The notes beneath the pieces were generated by a model that was not told the DNA's origin, made no database searches, and worked only from the letters and a program-made list of their open reading frames with translations. Source: Paracoccus fistulariae (GTDB lineage Bacteria; Pseudomonadota; Alphaproteobacteria; Rhodobacterales; Rhodobacteraceae). Taken from it: 64,000 nucleotides of DNA. The stretch is from contig NZ_CP067136.1 in NCBI RefSeq assembly GCF_028553785.1, positions 2,726,501 through 2,790,500 on the forward strand. The letters run 5' to 3'. The position numbers were made by a program, and so were the translations under genes. Shown in pieces: positions 18,536-28,020 of the stretch (positions are counted from its first letter, which is position 1; the number at the start of each line of letters is the position of its first letter).

Positions 18536-19099
18536 ATGACGACAGTTTCCGACCGCCCCACACCCGGGCGACATCTGGTCATCGCCTCGGTTCTGATCGC
18601 GCTTGAGGTCTGGCCGATCGGCTTCAATCTTGGGGCCTATGGCACGGTCTTCTGGAACGATTTCTTCGAGATCTGGATCGTTTCGGTCGTGACGCTGCTC
18701 TCCGGGCTTTACCTGATTCTGATGAATGAAAAGACCGACAGGCCGCCGGTGCGGGGGATCGACCTTCTGGCGATGTTCCTGCCCTCGATCTGGTTCCTGT
18801 CAGAGGCCGCAGACCGGCTGTATCCGGGTCCGCTGCTGGATGGGGTGCAGGCGTTGTTTCAGGTGCTGACGGTGGTATTCGCCCTGCCTGTCGTCGCGGG
18901 AGTCATGCTGCGCGTGACCATGCCAGAGGTTCTGAAATTGCGCAGCGCCCGGCTTAATCTGGTGCTGATCGCCATTACGCTGGCGATCTGCGCGGCATCC
19001 TATCTGATCGGCGCGCGAAATGATCTGATCTTCACCTGCGAGGATTTTCGCATCTCGGGGGATGAACCGCCCGCGAACTGCTTTCCGGAACGGCAATAG
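18536..19099 (+). CDS. Five-helix membrane protein of unknown function
   Basis: A 187-residue protein with five predicted membrane helices (about 13-33, 43-62, 69-90, 100-125 and 133-156) and a short C-terminal region with two cysteines (Cys near residues 166 and 182). The start at 18536 has GAGAGGG 3-8 bases upstream. The longer frame overlaps priA. No catalytic motif or transporter signature was recognised. It lies 55 bases behind priA on the same strand and may be cotranscribed. The paired cysteines near the C-terminus could form a disulfide if periplasmic. Confidence 0.7.
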   Translation: MTTVSDRPTPGRHLVIASVLIALEVWPIGFNLGAYGTVFWNDFFEIWIVSVVTLLSGLYLILMNEKTDRPPVRGIDLLAMFLPSIWFLSEAADRLYPGPLLDGVQALFQVLTVVFALPVVAGVMLRVTMPEVLKLRSARLNLVLIAITLAICAASYLIGARNDLIFTCEDFRISGDEPPANCFPERQ

Positions 19100-19110
19100 C
19101 GCCGGGCGCC

Positions 19111-20040
19111 TCAGTTCCGCATGACGATGCAGCGCCCGCCCGCACGTTTCAGGCGAATGCAGAAGGCGCTGGCCTCGGCCCGGCTGTCATAGCCGATCTG
19201 GGCTGTGAACAGCGCGCGCGGCGCGCCCGATATCCGCTTGCGGACATAGCCGACGCGCTTGTCGCCCAACAGCGGACGCAAGGTGCGGTTCAGCCGCGCG
19301 ACCTGCTTTGCGGCGCCCGACTGGCTGGGATGACTGGCCACGATCACGCCCCAGGGAAAGACCCGCTGCGGGGTGGTGAATTCGCGCAGCCTGCGATCGC
19401 CCGCCATCTTTTCGCAGGCGGGGCGAAAGGCCATGTCGGGCCGATCGGGCTGCAGCCCCAGCTTCAGCTCATCCGCGCCGGGCGGGTTGTCGCGCCAGCG
19501 ACTGGCATCGAAACCGGTGATCGAGGTGACGTAATCCTCGGTCTCATAGGGCAGGCCGCCCTGCATCGCGACATAGCGCGCGGCGCGGTTTTCGCCGCCA
19601 TTATAGGCGACGGCGGCCAGTCCGATATTGCCGAACATGTCGGCCAGATAGCGCAGATACCAGGCCGAGCGCGAAATGGCCTGGGCCGGGTTGAAGGGGT
19701 CGTCCAGATCGTAAAGCTCGGCCGTGCTGGGGATGAACTGGGCAATCCCAAGCGCCCCAGCCGGACTGACGGCGCTTGGTTCGAAGCGGCTTTCCTTCCA
19801 CAGCAGCCGGGCCAGGAAATTCGGGTCCAGATCGCGCTGCGCCGCATTGCGTTCGATCAGCTTGCAGACATCTGCCGCGTAATGTTCCAGCCGGATGCAA
19901 TCGCGCCCGTCATCGGTGCAGCGCAGATCCTTGCTTTGGGTCACGGGCGGATAGCCGACATGGGCATCGACAGCCGGGCGCGCGGTGGCGGCTCCGGCCG
20001 ACACTATCAGCGCCAATGCGATCTTGAGGAAAGTTTTCAC
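19111..20040 (-). CDS. Lytic transglycosylase (SLT) with C-terminal SPOR-like domain
   Basis: A 309-residue exported murein hydrolase. The GTG start gives a signal peptide (about 1-20). The SLT domain (about 50-175) contains the catalytic glutamate in LLWKESRFEPSAVSPAGALG and the motifs IAQFIPSTA and AVAYNGG of family 1 transglycosylases. The last 75 residues (VARLNRTLRPLL to RCIVMRN) look like a SPOR/peptidoglycan-binding fold. It cleaves glycan strands in the periplasm. It follows the Lys/Ala-rich protein gene by 25 bases on the same strand. An AGGA site 9 bases upstream supports the GTG start. Confidence 0.88.
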   Translation of the reverse strand: MKTFLKIALALIVSAGAATARPAVDAHVGYPPVTQSKDLRCTDDGRDCIRLEHYAADVCKLIERNAAQRDLDPNFLARLLWKESRFEPSAVSPAGALGIAQFIPSTAELYDLDDPFNPAQAISRSAWYLRYLADMFGNIGLAAVAYNGGENRAARYVAMQGGLPYETEDYVTSITGFDASRWRDNPPGADELKLGLQPDRPDMAFRPACEKMAGDRRLREFTTPQRVFPWGVIVASHPSQSGAAKQVARLNRTLRPLLGDKRVGYVRKRISGAPRALFTAQIGYDSRAEASAFCIRLKRAGGRCIVMRN

Positions 20041-20065
20041 GTTCTTCGGTCCTGCGGGGCCTGGT

Positions 20066-20770
20066 TCAGCCCTTCTTTTTCTTGCGCTTGCTTTTCTTGC
20101 CGGGCGACAGGGCGGCCAGCTTTTCAGCCGCGATCCGGGTGGCCTTTTCGGCGCGCTTGACGGCTTTCTTCGCCTCTTTGCGGGCGGCCTTGGCCTCTTT
20201 CTCGGCGGCTTTGGCAGCTTTTCTGGCCTTTTCCGCAGCGGATTTCCGGGGGCGCTTCGCGGGTGCGGGTGCGTCGTCCGGTGCCGTCTTGGCGGGTTCC
20301 ACGGCGGATTCCACAGTGGGTTTTTCGGCGGGTTCTGCAGCGGCAGGCGTCGGCGTCGCGACGGTGGCCGCAGCGGCGGTCTTGGCCGCGCCTTTGGGCG
20401 TCACACGGCGCGATGCGGTGCGTGCATCCTTGCGCTTTTTCGCAGCCGCGCGATCGGCGCGCTTGCGCACCGGTGGCTGGCGAGAGGCCGGTTTGGCCGC
20501 CGCCTGCGCGTCGGTCTTGGCGGGTTTCAGGCCACGTTTGCGGCGATCCGCCTGTGCCCGGCGCAGGGCGGCCTGAAACAGATCCGCAAGGGTGATCTCT
20601 CCGTTTTCGCCATGTGGGCCGGCCGATTTCAGCGCCTCTTCCAGCCGGGCGATCAGATCGTAAAGGGCATCCTGATCCAGCGCGGCAATCGCAGGACTGC
20701 GGCTGTTGGCGACCAGCGCCAGCTGATCCGGGCTCAGCATCGCCTGTTCAAGTTTGGCATAGCTCGGCAT
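20066..20770 (-). CDS. Lys/Ala-rich protein with histone H1-like tail
   Basis: A 234-residue protein in two parts. Residues 1-78 are a compact acidic-to-neutral region (ALDQDALYDLIARLEEALKSA). Residues 79-234 are extremely rich in Lys, Ala, Arg and Pro, ending with many AEKARKAAK and KKAVKRAEK type repeats and KKSKRKKKKG. Such tails resemble eukaryotic H1 and bacterial H1-like DNA-binding proteins, and suggest nucleic-acid binding or a disordered linker. No enzyme motif is present. It is upstream of, and probably cotranscribed with, the transglycosylase gene. Function unknown; antisense ORFs across the tail are artefacts of the repetitive codons. Confidence 0.75.
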   Translation of the reverse strand: MPSYAKLEQAMLSPDQLALVANSRSPAIAALDQDALYDLIARLEEALKSAGPHGENGEITLADLFQAALRRAQADRRKRGLKPAKTDAQAAAKPASRQPPVRKRADRAAAKKRKDARTASRRVTPKGAAKTAAAATVATPTPAAAEPAEKPTVESAVEPAKTAPDDAPAPAKRPRKSAAEKARKAAKAAEKEAKAARKEAKKAVKRAEKATRIAAEKLAALSPGKKSKRKKKKG

Positions 20771-20842
20771 GTCGGCTCCTTATCTGCCTGATGCGACAAG
20801 TCGCGCGGACTTTGCGGAAGAATGGCCGCATTTGCAATTAAG

Positions 20843-20873
20843 AAAGGCCCCGATCGCCGGATCGGAGCCTTTT
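20843..20873 (-). terminator. Terminator after the L,D-transpeptidase gene
   Basis: On the minus strand a stem of about 10 bp with one mismatch (AAAGGC-x-CCGATC paired with GATCGG-x-GCCTTT) is followed by a short T-rich stretch. It lies between the L,D-transpeptidase stop and the next minus-strand gene. Confidence 0.65.
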
Positions 20874-20895
20874 GACGTCGGATATCAGGCCGGTT

Positions 20896-21702
20896 TCAGC
20901 GAACGGCGCTTTCAACGGGCGAGACCGAAACCGTGGTCGTGGTGGTCACCACATCGCCAGCGGTGGGCTGGGTCTGGGCCACGATGGGCGCGTCCGTCGG
21001 CACGACATAGCCTTCGGGCGTTTCGACCATGCGGCCTTCCAGCGCCAGGCTTTCCTGCGGGCTGCGGACCTTCACCCGGGTGCCCAGATCGGTCTTGTCG
21101 AACAGGTCGATCACGTCCTGCTGGAACATGCGGATGCAGCCGGCCGAGGTCGCCTTGCCGATAGAGGACGGGTCCATCGTGCCGTGGATGCGATAATAGG
21201 TGTCGCGGCCATTGCGATACAGATACAGCGCGCGCGAGCCCAGCGGGTTATCGGCGCCACCGGCAACCCCGCCCGCGAATTGGGCGTAAAGTTCGGGGCT
21301 GGTGCGGATCATGTTCTGCGTCGGGGTCCAGTTCGGCCAGCGGCGCTTGACCGAGATCACGCCCGACCCCTCGAAGCCGGTGCCTGCGCGGCCCACGGCC
21401 ACGCCAAAGCGCATGGCCTCGCCGTTTTCCATCACGTCATACAGCACGCGGGCATAGGGATCGACGACGATGGTGCCCGGCGCATCGGGGCCGTTATAGG
21501 CGACGCGCTGGCGGCGGTTCCGGTCGGTCAGATAGGCGGCGCGCACGGCCGGGATATCGATCGCATTCCCGTCGGGGCCCGCATCGACCCGGGCCTGATA
21601 GACGGCGGGAACGGTCGGGGCGGGGGCCGTGGTGGTCTGGGTTGGTCCGCATGCAGCCAGCCCCAAGGCCAGCGCCGAGAACAAGGAAGCGAGGCGCATC
21701 AT
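20896..21702 (-). CDS. L,D-transpeptidase lipoprotein (YkuD domain)
   Basis: A 268-residue envelope enzyme. From ATG 21702 the signal sequence MMRLASLFSALALGLAAC ends in a lipobox (LAAC), so the mature protein is probably lipid-anchored at Cys18. The YkuD domain carries the catalytic HGT (histidine) and SAGCIRM (cysteine) motifs. It forms 3-3 peptidoglycan cross-links or attaches proteins to the wall. An AAAGGA site about 8 bases upstream supports this start over the ATG at 21726. It is divergent from the MFS transporter, and is transcribed alone with its own terminator. Confidence 0.9.
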   Translation of the reverse strand: MMRLASLFSALALGLAACGPTQTTTAPAPTVPAVYQARVDAGPDGNAIDIPAVRAAYLTDRNRRQRVAYNGPDAPGTIVVDPYARVLYDVMENGEAMRFGVAVGRAGTGFEGSGVISVKRRWPNWTPTQNMIRTSPELYAQFAGGVAGGADNPLGSRALYLYRNGRDTYYRIHGTMDPSSIGKATSAGCIRMFQQDVIDLFDKTDLGTRVKVRSPQESLALEGRMVETPEGYVVPTDAPIVAQTQPTAGDVVTTTTTVSVSPVESAVR

Positions 21703-22079
21703 CAGTTTTTTCCTTTGTCGTGACAAGGACGCGCCATCGGACGCGTCACAGGCAGCACTTGTGTCGTTATCCCCTTCGACGGCAGAGCCAAAGGCGATTC
21801 GTCAGGGGTTTATCAGCCGTTTACAGGCCCGTTCCGTCAAGTCTAGCCACTGTTTGCAGGACAGGCAAATTACGGCCTGTGGCATCAAGGTTCCAGTTTC
21901 GTCAGGTTTCGCTGAACTCGGAACAACTTCGCCTGGCTTTTGGTTTCACGCCGCGCGGGGCATTTGTGCGGGCGCCGCGCGACGGCTGCTGCCCCGGCCA
22001 TGCGCTTCCTTCTCAGGTGCAGTTGTCTGTCCCGGCGGGCGCGACTAATCTGCCCCCATCATGCGCAGCAGGCAGTGAA
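21703..22079. other. 377-base divergent intergenic region
   Basis: It separates the divergent L,D-transpeptidase and MFS genes. It contains an inverted repeat GACGCG-N8-CGCGTC (21729-21748), and on the minus strand a possible promoter TTGACG (21840-21835) with TGATAA 19 bases away (21815-21810), a longer spacer than ideal. The frame that runs through it on the plus strand lacks a credible start until GTG 22080. No RNA gene was recognised. Confidence 0.4.
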
Positions 22080-23720
22080 GTGACAGATACCGACGCGCCC
22101 AAATCCTCGGCCCTGGCGCCGTTTCGCTATCGCGATTTCCGGCTGCTCTGGAGCGCGACGCTGATTTCCAATTTCGGAGGTCTGGTGCAGGCGGTCGGGG
22201 CAGCCTGGATGATGACGCAGCTGACCGACAGCGATACGCTGATCGCGCTGGTTCAGGCCTCGAACACGCTGCCGATCATGCTGCTGGCTCTGGGTTCGGG
22301 CGCGCTGGCCGATATCTTTGACCGCAAGGCGATCCTGCTGTTTGCGCAGATCTTCATGGCGGTCATTTCGGCGATTCTGGCGGTCTTTGCCTTTCAGGGC
22401 TGGCTGACACCCTGGCTGCTGCTGAGCTTTACCTTTCTGATCGGCGCGGGGCAGGCGCTGTATAACCCGCCCTGGCAGGCCAGCATGGGCGATCTGGTGC
22501 CGCGCGCCGATCTGCCTGCGGCGGTGACGCTGAATTCGGTCGGCTTCAACCTGATGCGCAGCGTCGGTCCCGCCGTGGGCGGCTTTATCGTCGCGGCCTT
22601 TGGCGCGGCGGCGGCTTTTGCAGTCAATGCGATCAGCTATCTTCCGCTTCTGGGGGCGCTGGCGCGCTGGCATCCCCCGGTCACGCCGCGCACCGCCCCG
22701 CCCGAGGCCTTCCTGCCCGCCGTGGCGGCCGGGCTGCGCTATGTCGCGCTGTCGCCGAACCTGCTGCGGGTGCTGCTGCGGGGCGCGCTGTTCGGCTTTG
22801 CCGCCGTTTCGGTCCTGGCGCTGCTGCCGCTGGTGGTTCAGAAACATCCCGAGGCGGGATCGCTGCTTTATGGCGCCCTGCTGGGCTGCTACGGGGTCGG
22901 GGCGATCATTGGCGCGGTGCTGAACCCGCGCATCCGCACCCGCTTTTCGAATGAGAGCATCGTGCGCATGGCCTTTCTGGGCTTTGCGCTGGCGGCGCTG
23001 ATCCTGGGGCAGACCGACAAGATCTGGCTGCAGGCGCTGGCGATGCTGCCTGCAGGCGCGGCCTGGGTGCTGGCGCTGTCGCTGTTCAATGTGACGGTGC
23101 AGCTCTCGACGCCCCGATGGGTCGTGGCGCGGGCGCTGGCGCTGTATCAGACCGCGACCTTTGGCGGCATGGCGACCGGATCGTGGATCTGGGGCATGGT
23201 GTCGGGATCCTACGGGGTGGGCACGGCGCTGACGGCGGCGGCGGCGGTGCTGGCCTTTGGCGCCCTGATCGGGCTGTGGTTCAAGGCGCCGGAATTCGCC
23301 ACCGCCAATCTGGACCCGGTGAACCGGTTCCGCGAACCCGCGCTGCGGCTGGATCTGCGCGGGCGTTCGGGGCCGATCATGGTGATGGTGGACTACCAGA
23401 TCGCGCAAGAGGACGTGCCCGAATTCCTGCGTCTGATGCGCCAGCGTCGTGGCATCCGGCGCCGCGACGGGGCGCGGAACTGGGCCTTGCTGCGCGATCT
23501 GGAACATCCCGATCAATGGTCGGAAAGCTATCACATCGCCACATGGGACGAATATATCCGCCACAATATGCGCCGCACCACCAGCGATGCCGAGGTGACC
23601 GTGCGCCTGCGCGAATTGCACCGGGGCGAGGGCGGTCCCCGCGTCCATCGCATGATCGAGCGGCATAATGTCGATCAAAGCGACGACCTGCCATTGGTCG
23701 GCAAGATCGAGGTGCCTTAA
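22080..23720 (+). CDS. MFS transporter with C-terminal soluble domain
   Basis: A 547-residue major facilitator protein of the MFS_3 (EntS/YtbE-like) group. Twelve membrane helices span about residues 15-410, with the conserved loop GALADIFDRKAILL after helix 2 and a related loop after helix 8. A cytoplasmic extension of about 110 residues (PIMVMVDYQIAQEDVPEFLRLM onward) is characteristic of one MFS_3 subgroup and resembles antibiotic monooxygenase-like ferredoxin folds. The start is probably GTG 22080; the frame upstream is shadow. It likely exports a small organic molecule. Its stop overlaps the converging ABC ATPase by 4 bases. Confidence 0.85.
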   Translation: MTDTDAPKSSALAPFRYRDFRLLWSATLISNFGGLVQAVGAAWMMTQLTDSDTLIALVQASNTLPIMLLALGSGALADIFDRKAILLFAQIFMAVISAILAVFAFQGWLTPWLLLSFTFLIGAGQALYNPPWQASMGDLVPRADLPAAVTLNSVGFNLMRSVGPAVGGFIVAAFGAAAAFAVNAISYLPLLGALARWHPPVTPRTAPPEAFLPAVAAGLRYVALSPNLLRVLLRGALFGFAAVSVLALLPLVVQKHPEAGSLLYGALLGCYGVGAIIGAVLNPRIRTRFSNESIVRMAFLGFALAALILGQTDKIWLQALAMLPAGAAWVLALSLFNVTVQLSTPRWVVARALALYQTATFGGMATGSWIWGMVSGSYGVGTALTAAAAVLAFGALIGLWFKAPEFATANLDPVNRFREPALRLDLRGRSGPIMVMVDYQIAQEDVPEFLRLMRQRRGIRRRDGARNWALLRDLEHPDQWSESYHIATWDEYIRHNMRRTTSDAEVTVRLRELHRGEGGPRVHRMIERHNVDQSDDLPLVGKIEVP

Positions 23721-25297
23721 CCGGCCTGCGCGGGCGTTTCGATCCAATCTGCAGGAATGCGCGGCGTCGCGGCGATCAGCTGCCTTGTATAGGGATCGCG
23801 CGGCTGCTGCATGACCTCTTCGGTCGGGCCATCCTCGACGATGCGGCCCGATTGCATCACCAGAACACGTTCGCTGATGCCGCGCACCACGGACATGTCG
23901 TGGCTGATGAACAGATAGGCCATGCCGTGGCTTTGGCGCAGCTGTGCCAGCAGGTCCAGAACCTGCGCGCGGACACGGACATCCAGCGCGCTGACGGCCT
24001 CATCCAGCACGATCAGTTGCGGGCGGGTGATCAGGGCGCGGGCAATGGCGATGCGCTGCCGCTGGCCGCCGGAAAATTCGTGGATATATTTGCGCGCATC
24101 GGCGGGCTGCAGGCCGACCTCTTCCAGCGCCGCCGCCACCCGTCTGCGCCAGTCCGAGGGGCGACCGGTCAGATGGAACGGTTCGGCCACCAGACGGTCC
24201 ACCTTCCAGCGCGGATTGAAGCTGCCGAAAGGATCCTGAAACACCACCTGCATCCGTGCCCGCCGGTCGCGCGGCATCGACCTGCCAGCGGTCACCGGCT
24301 GCCCGTCCAGCGTGATCTGACCGTGCTGGATCGGATCAAGCCCCAGCAGGGCCCGGGTCAGGGTGGATTTTCCGCTGCCGGATTCGCCCACCAGACCAAG
24401 GCTTTCGCCGCGATGAATGGTCAGGCTGACATCATCCACCGCGCGCAGGACGCCCTTGCCATGCGGCAGGCCGTATTCGCGGGTCACACCGCTGGCCTGC
24501 ATCAGCGGTTCGGGATTATCGCTGCGGATCAGCGCGGGCGCATGGCGCGAGGCGGCGAAAAGCTGACGGGTATAGGGATGGGTCTGCGCGCGAAACAGGG
24601 CCTCGGTCGCGCCGCGTTCGACGATCCGCCCCGATTTCATCACCGCCACCTGATCGGCCTGACCGGCGACGACCGCCAGATCATGGGTGATCAGCAGCAT
24701 GGCCATCCCCTCTTCCCGTACCAGCCCGCGCAGCAGATCAAGGATCTGCGCCTGCGTTGTCACATCCAGCGCCGTCGTCGGCTCATCCGCGATCAGCAGA
24801 TCGGGGCGCAGGGCGATGGCCAGCGCGATGGCGACGCGCTGGCGCTGCCCGCCTGAAAGCTGATGCGGATAAAGATCCAAAGGGAAGCGCGGTGCGGGCA
24901 GGCCGACGCGGTCCAGCCGGTCGCGGGCCTGCGACAGCGCCTCCCGCCGGGTCGCGGCGCCGTGGATCAGCAATGTCTCGGCCACCTGATCGCCAATGGT
25001 CATCAGCGGGTTCAGCGCCGTCATCGGTTCCTGAAAGATCATCGCGATCCGCTTGCCGCGCAGGGCGCAGATCTGTTGTTCCGGCAGCTGCAGGATGTTC
25101 TGGTCGTCCAGCAGGATTTGCCCGTCGGCGCGGGCGCGATGTGGCAGCAGACCCATGATCGCCAGTGCCGTCATGGATTTCCCGCTGCCCGATTCCCCGA
25201 CCAGACCGGTGATCTGTCCGGGCGGCAGATCCAGATCGACCCGATCCAGAATCGGCTGATCCCCGATCCGCACCGACAGGTCGCGCAGCCGGATCAT
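23717..25297 (-). CDS. Peptide-type ABC transporter, fused double ATPase
   Basis: A 526-residue protein containing two complete ABC ATPase units of the DppD/DppF (YejF-like) type. The first unit shows Walker [10 protein letters not shown], signature SGGQRQR and Walker [12 protein letters not shown]; the second shows [24 protein letters not shown] and [12 protein letters not shown]. OppC-type C-terminal zone segments (DPYTRQL) follow each. It powers import across the inner membrane. The ATG at 25297 overlaps the stop of the upstream permease (ATGA), so coupling is likely. The solute is peptides, opines or metal chelates; unknown. Confidence 0.93.
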   Translation of the reverse strand: MIRLRDLSVRIGDQPILDRVDLDLPPGQITGLVGESGSGKSMTALAIMGLLPHRARADGQILLDDQNILQLPEQQICALRGKRIAMIFQEPMTALNPLMTIGDQVAETLLIHGAATRREALSQARDRLDRVGLPAPRFPLDLYPHQLSGGQRQRVAIALAIALRPDLLIADEPTTALDVTTQAQILDLLRGLVREEGMAMLLITHDLAVVAGQADQVAVMKSGRIVERGATEALFRAQTHPYTRQLFAASRHAPALIRSDNPEPLMQASGVTREYGLPHGKGVLRAVDDVSLTIHRGESLGLVGESGSGKSTLTRALLGLDPIQHGQITLDGQPVTAGRSMPRDRRARMQVVFQDPFGSFNPRWKVDRLVAEPFHLTGRPSDWRRRVAAALEEVGLQPADARKYIHEFSGGQRQRIAIARALITRPQLIVLDEAVSALDVRVRAQVLDLLAQLRQSHGMAYLFISHDMSVVRGISERVLVMQSGRIVEDGPTEEVMQQPRDPYTRQLIAATPRIPADWIETPAQAG

Positions 25298-26109
25298 CGC
25301 ATCACCTTCAGCCGCGGATCCAGCATATCGCGCAGCCCGTCGCCCAGCAGGTTCAGCCCCAGAACCGTCAGCACGATGCACAGGCCAGGAATGATGGCGA
25401 CATGCGGGGCGATGGTGATCATGGTCTGCGCCTCGGCCAGCATCCGTCCCCAGCTTGGGACGGGCGGCTGCGCGCCCAGCCCGACATAGGACAGACCGGC
25501 TTCGGCCAGAATGCCAAGGCTGAACTGGATGGTGCCCTGTACGATCAGCAGATTGGCGATATTGGGCAGGATGTGCTGCAGGCTGATCAAGGGCGCGTGC
25601 TTGCCCGCAACCTCGGCCGCGCGGATGTAATCCAGCGTCCAGATCGGAAGCGCGGCGGCGCGCGTGACCCGCGCGAAAACCGGAATGTTGAAGATGCCGA
25701 TGGCGATGATCGCATTCAGTGCGGATGGCCCGAAGACCGCCGCGAACAGGATCGCACTGACCAGCGAGGGGAAGGCGAAGATCAGGTCATTGCCGCGCAT
25801 CACGACCTCATCCAGCCAGCGCCCGCGATAGGTGGCCGCGATCAGGCCCAGCGGCACCCCGACCCCCATCCCGATCCCCACTGCGACCAGCGCCACCGCG
25901 ATCGAGGTGCGCGCCCCCACCATGACCATGGACAGGATATCCCTGCCGAAATGATCGGTGCCGAACCAATGCGCGGCCGAAGGGGCCTGCAGCTTGTCGG
26001 CAATGGCCATCTGCGTCACCTCATAGGGTGTCCAGACAAAGGACAGCGCCGCCGCCAGCAGCGCCAGCCCCGCCAGCGCAGCCCCCAGGATCATGCCCGT
26101 GCGCCTCAT
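25294..26109 (-). CDS. Peptide-type ABC permease (DppC-like)
   Basis: A 271-residue inner-membrane permease with six predicted helices. The N-terminal helix is followed by a short periplasmic region containing HWFGTDHFGRDILS, the hallmark of OppC/DppC subunits. The EAA loop (AAEVAGKHAPLISLQHILPNI) contacts the ATPase. It overlaps the ATPase gene at its 3' end and the DppB-like gene at its 5' end by 4 bases each, forming a tightly coupled operon of permease B, permease C and ATPase. Confidence 0.93.
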   Translation of the reverse strand: MRRTGMILGAALAGLALLAAALSFVWTPYEVTQMAIADKLQAPSAAHWFGTDHFGRDILSMVMVGARTSIAVALVAVGIGMGVGVPLGLIAATYRGRWLDEVVMRGNDLIFAFPSLVSAILFAAVFGPSALNAIIAIGIFNIPVFARVTRAAALPIWTLDYIRAAEVAGKHAPLISLQHILPNIANLLIVQGTIQFSLGILAEAGLSYVGLGAQPPVPSWGRMLAEAQTMITIAPHVAIIPGLCIVLTVLGLNLLGDGLRDMLDPRLKVMR

Positions 26110-27047
26110 GTCCGGCGCAGCCTTGGGTCGACGGCGGCATAGGCCAGATCGACCAGAAAGGTCACGGCGATGACGGCGGCGACCAGCACCAGCACCGCCG
26201 ATTGCACCACGATCAGGTCGCGCTGCGTGATCGCCTGAAAGATCAGGCGTCCCAGACCGGGCAGGTAGAAGACATTTTCGATGATGATCGCCCCCGCCAG
26301 AAGGAAGGAAAACTGCATCCCCAGGATCGTCAGCGCGGGGATCAGCGCATTGCGCAGGGCATGGCGATACAGGCTTTGCCGTGCGCTCAGCCCCTTGGCG
26401 CGGGCGGTGCGGATATAATCCTGCCCCTGCGTCTCGATCAGCGCGGATCGCAGAACGCGCGCCAGAATTGCCGCCTGCGGCAGGGCCAGCGCGATGGCGG
26501 GCAGCAGCAGCGCCTGCAACGCGGCCAGCGGCTGACCCCAGCCGGGAAAACCGCCCGCGGGCAGCCAGCGCAGCCTGACGGCGAAGACCAGCACCAGCAG
26601 CATTGCGAACCAGAAATTCGGCAGCGCGATGCCCAGTTGCGTGCCCGCCATGACCGCGACATCGCCTGCATGGCCACGCCTGCTGGCGGCATAAAGCCCC
26701 ACCGGAAAGGCAATCGCCGCCGCCAGCAGCAGCGCCATGACCGCCAGCGGCAGAGAGACCTGAATACGGTCCATGATCATCGCCGCAACCGGCGTCTTAT
26801 AGGTGAAGCTGGTCCCGAAATCGCCCTGCAGGATCGCGCCGACCCAATGGGCGTAGCGCAGCGGCAGCGGCTGATCCAATCCCATCTGCTGACGCAGGGC
26901 GGCCAGCGTCTCGGGCTGGGCGCCGGTGCCCAGCATGAAGCTGGCCGGATCGCCGGGAACCATCTCGACCACCGAAAAGATCAGTGCAGAGGCCACGATC
27001 AGGCTAAGCCCCAAAGACAGAAGGCGACGGAACAGATAGCGCAACAT
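26106..27047 (-). CDS. Peptide-type ABC permease (DppB-like)
   Basis: A 313-residue inner-membrane permease of the DppB/OppB type. It starts with MLRYLFRRLLSLGLSLIVAS, then has the conserved GDP motif (VPGDPASFMLG) and a DQPLPLRYAHWV periplasmic segment, and ends with the DPRLR tail typical of the family. The EAA loop reads TARAKGLSARQSLYRHALRN. The start 27047 matches family length, while the longer frame runs into the intergenic region. No solute-binding protein gene precedes it; the divergent neighbour is the SDR gene. Confidence 0.92.
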   Translation of the reverse strand: MLRYLFRRLLSLGLSLIVASALIFSVVEMVPGDPASFMLGTGAQPETLAALRQQMGLDQPLPLRYAHWVGAILQGDFGTSFTYKTPVAAMIMDRIQVSLPLAVMALLLAAAIAFPVGLYAASRRGHAGDVAVMAGTQLGIALPNFWFAMLLVLVFAVRLRWLPAGGFPGWGQPLAALQALLLPAIALALPQAAILARVLRSALIETQGQDYIRTARAKGLSARQSLYRHALRNALIPALTILGMQFSFLLAGAIIIENVFYLPGLGRLIFQAITQRDLIVVQSAVLVLVAAVIAVTFLVDLAYAAVDPRLRRT

Positions 27048-27138
27048 GGGATCGACGCTATTCCGACCCGCGATCCGCGTAAAGCCGCTTGCATGACGGG
27101 CTGGCTCTGCCAGATTACGGCACAAAGAGGAGGATGGG

Positions 27139-27879
27139 ATGAGGCTTCAGGACAAGATCGCAATCGTCACCGGCGCGGGTTCGGGATTCGGTGCCGGGAT
27201 CGCCCGCAAATTCGCCGCCGAAGGGGCGCAGGTGGTGGTGGCCGATATCAACGCCGATGCCGCGCAGCAGGTGGCGCAAGAGATCGGCGGCATGGCGATG
27301 ACCTGCAATGTCGCCGATGGCGACAGCGTGGCCGAACTGGCGCAGGGCGTAACAGACGCCTTTGGCCGCATCGACATTCTGGTCAACAATGCGGGCGTCA
27401 CCCATCTGCCCGCCTTCATGGAAGAGGTCAGCGAGGCGGATTTCGACCGCGTCATGGCGGTGAACTGCAAATCCGTATACCTGCTGGCGCGCCAGATCGT
27501 GCCGCTGATGAAGCAGGCCGGGTCGGGCAGCATCGTCAATATCGCCTCGACCGCAGGGGTGTCGCCCCGGCCCCGGCTGAACTGGTACAATGCGTCCAAG
27601 GGCTGGCTGATCACGGCAACGAAGGCCATGGCGGTCGAATTGGCACCGTTCGGCATTCGCGTGAACGCGCTGAACCCGGTGGCCGGCGATACGCCGCTGC
27701 TGAAAAGCTTCATGGGCGAGGATACGCCCGAAATCCGGGCCAGGTTTCTGTCCACCATTCCGATAGGCCGCTTTTCCACGCCCGAGGATATGGGCAATGC
27801 CGCCTGCTTCCTTGCCTCGGACGAGGCCTCGATGATTACGGGCGTCGCGATGGAGGTGGACGGAGGCCGCTGCATCTGA
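27139..27879 (+). CDS. Short-chain dehydrogenase/reductase
   Basis: A 246-residue classical SDR enzyme that oxidises or reduces an alcohol/carbonyl with NAD(P). The cofactor motif TGAGSGFG lies at about 11-18, NNAG at 88-91, the catalytic Ser in NIASTAG, and the YxxxK pair in YNASKGW. Asp in VADINA after strand 2 favours NAD over NADP. GAGGAGG 5 bases before ATG supports the start. It is divergent from the ABC operon and stands alone. Substrate unknown; levodione- or FabG-like assignments are equally open. Confidence 0.9.
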   Translation: MRLQDKIAIVTGAGSGFGAGIARKFAAEGAQVVVADINADAAQQVAQEIGGMAMTCNVADGDSVAELAQGVTDAFGRIDILVNNAGVTHLPAFMEEVSEADFDRVMAVNCKSVYLLARQIVPLMKQAGSGSIVNIASTAGVSPRPRLNWYNASKGWLITATKAMAVELAPFGIRVNALNPVAGDTPLLKSFMGEDTPEIRARFLSTIPIGRFSTPEDMGNAACFLASDEASMITGVAMEVDGGRCI

Positions 27880-28020
27880 CGCCGTAATTTCTCAGCCGGG
27901 AATTTTTTCCCATATTTTCGGGCGGAGTAGGGTAAATTTCCTGCGATCTGCACCGGCCCGTTCGGGAAAATGCCGTTTCGTGATAAGATATGACCCTGTT
28001 TTTCCAAGCGGGGTTTTACC

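Noticed and set aside
21642..22079. Long N-terminal extension of the MFS transporter
   Set aside because: The extra 146 residues lack membrane helices, overlap the L,D-transpeptidase start and have no MFS similarity; GTG 22080 fits the family.
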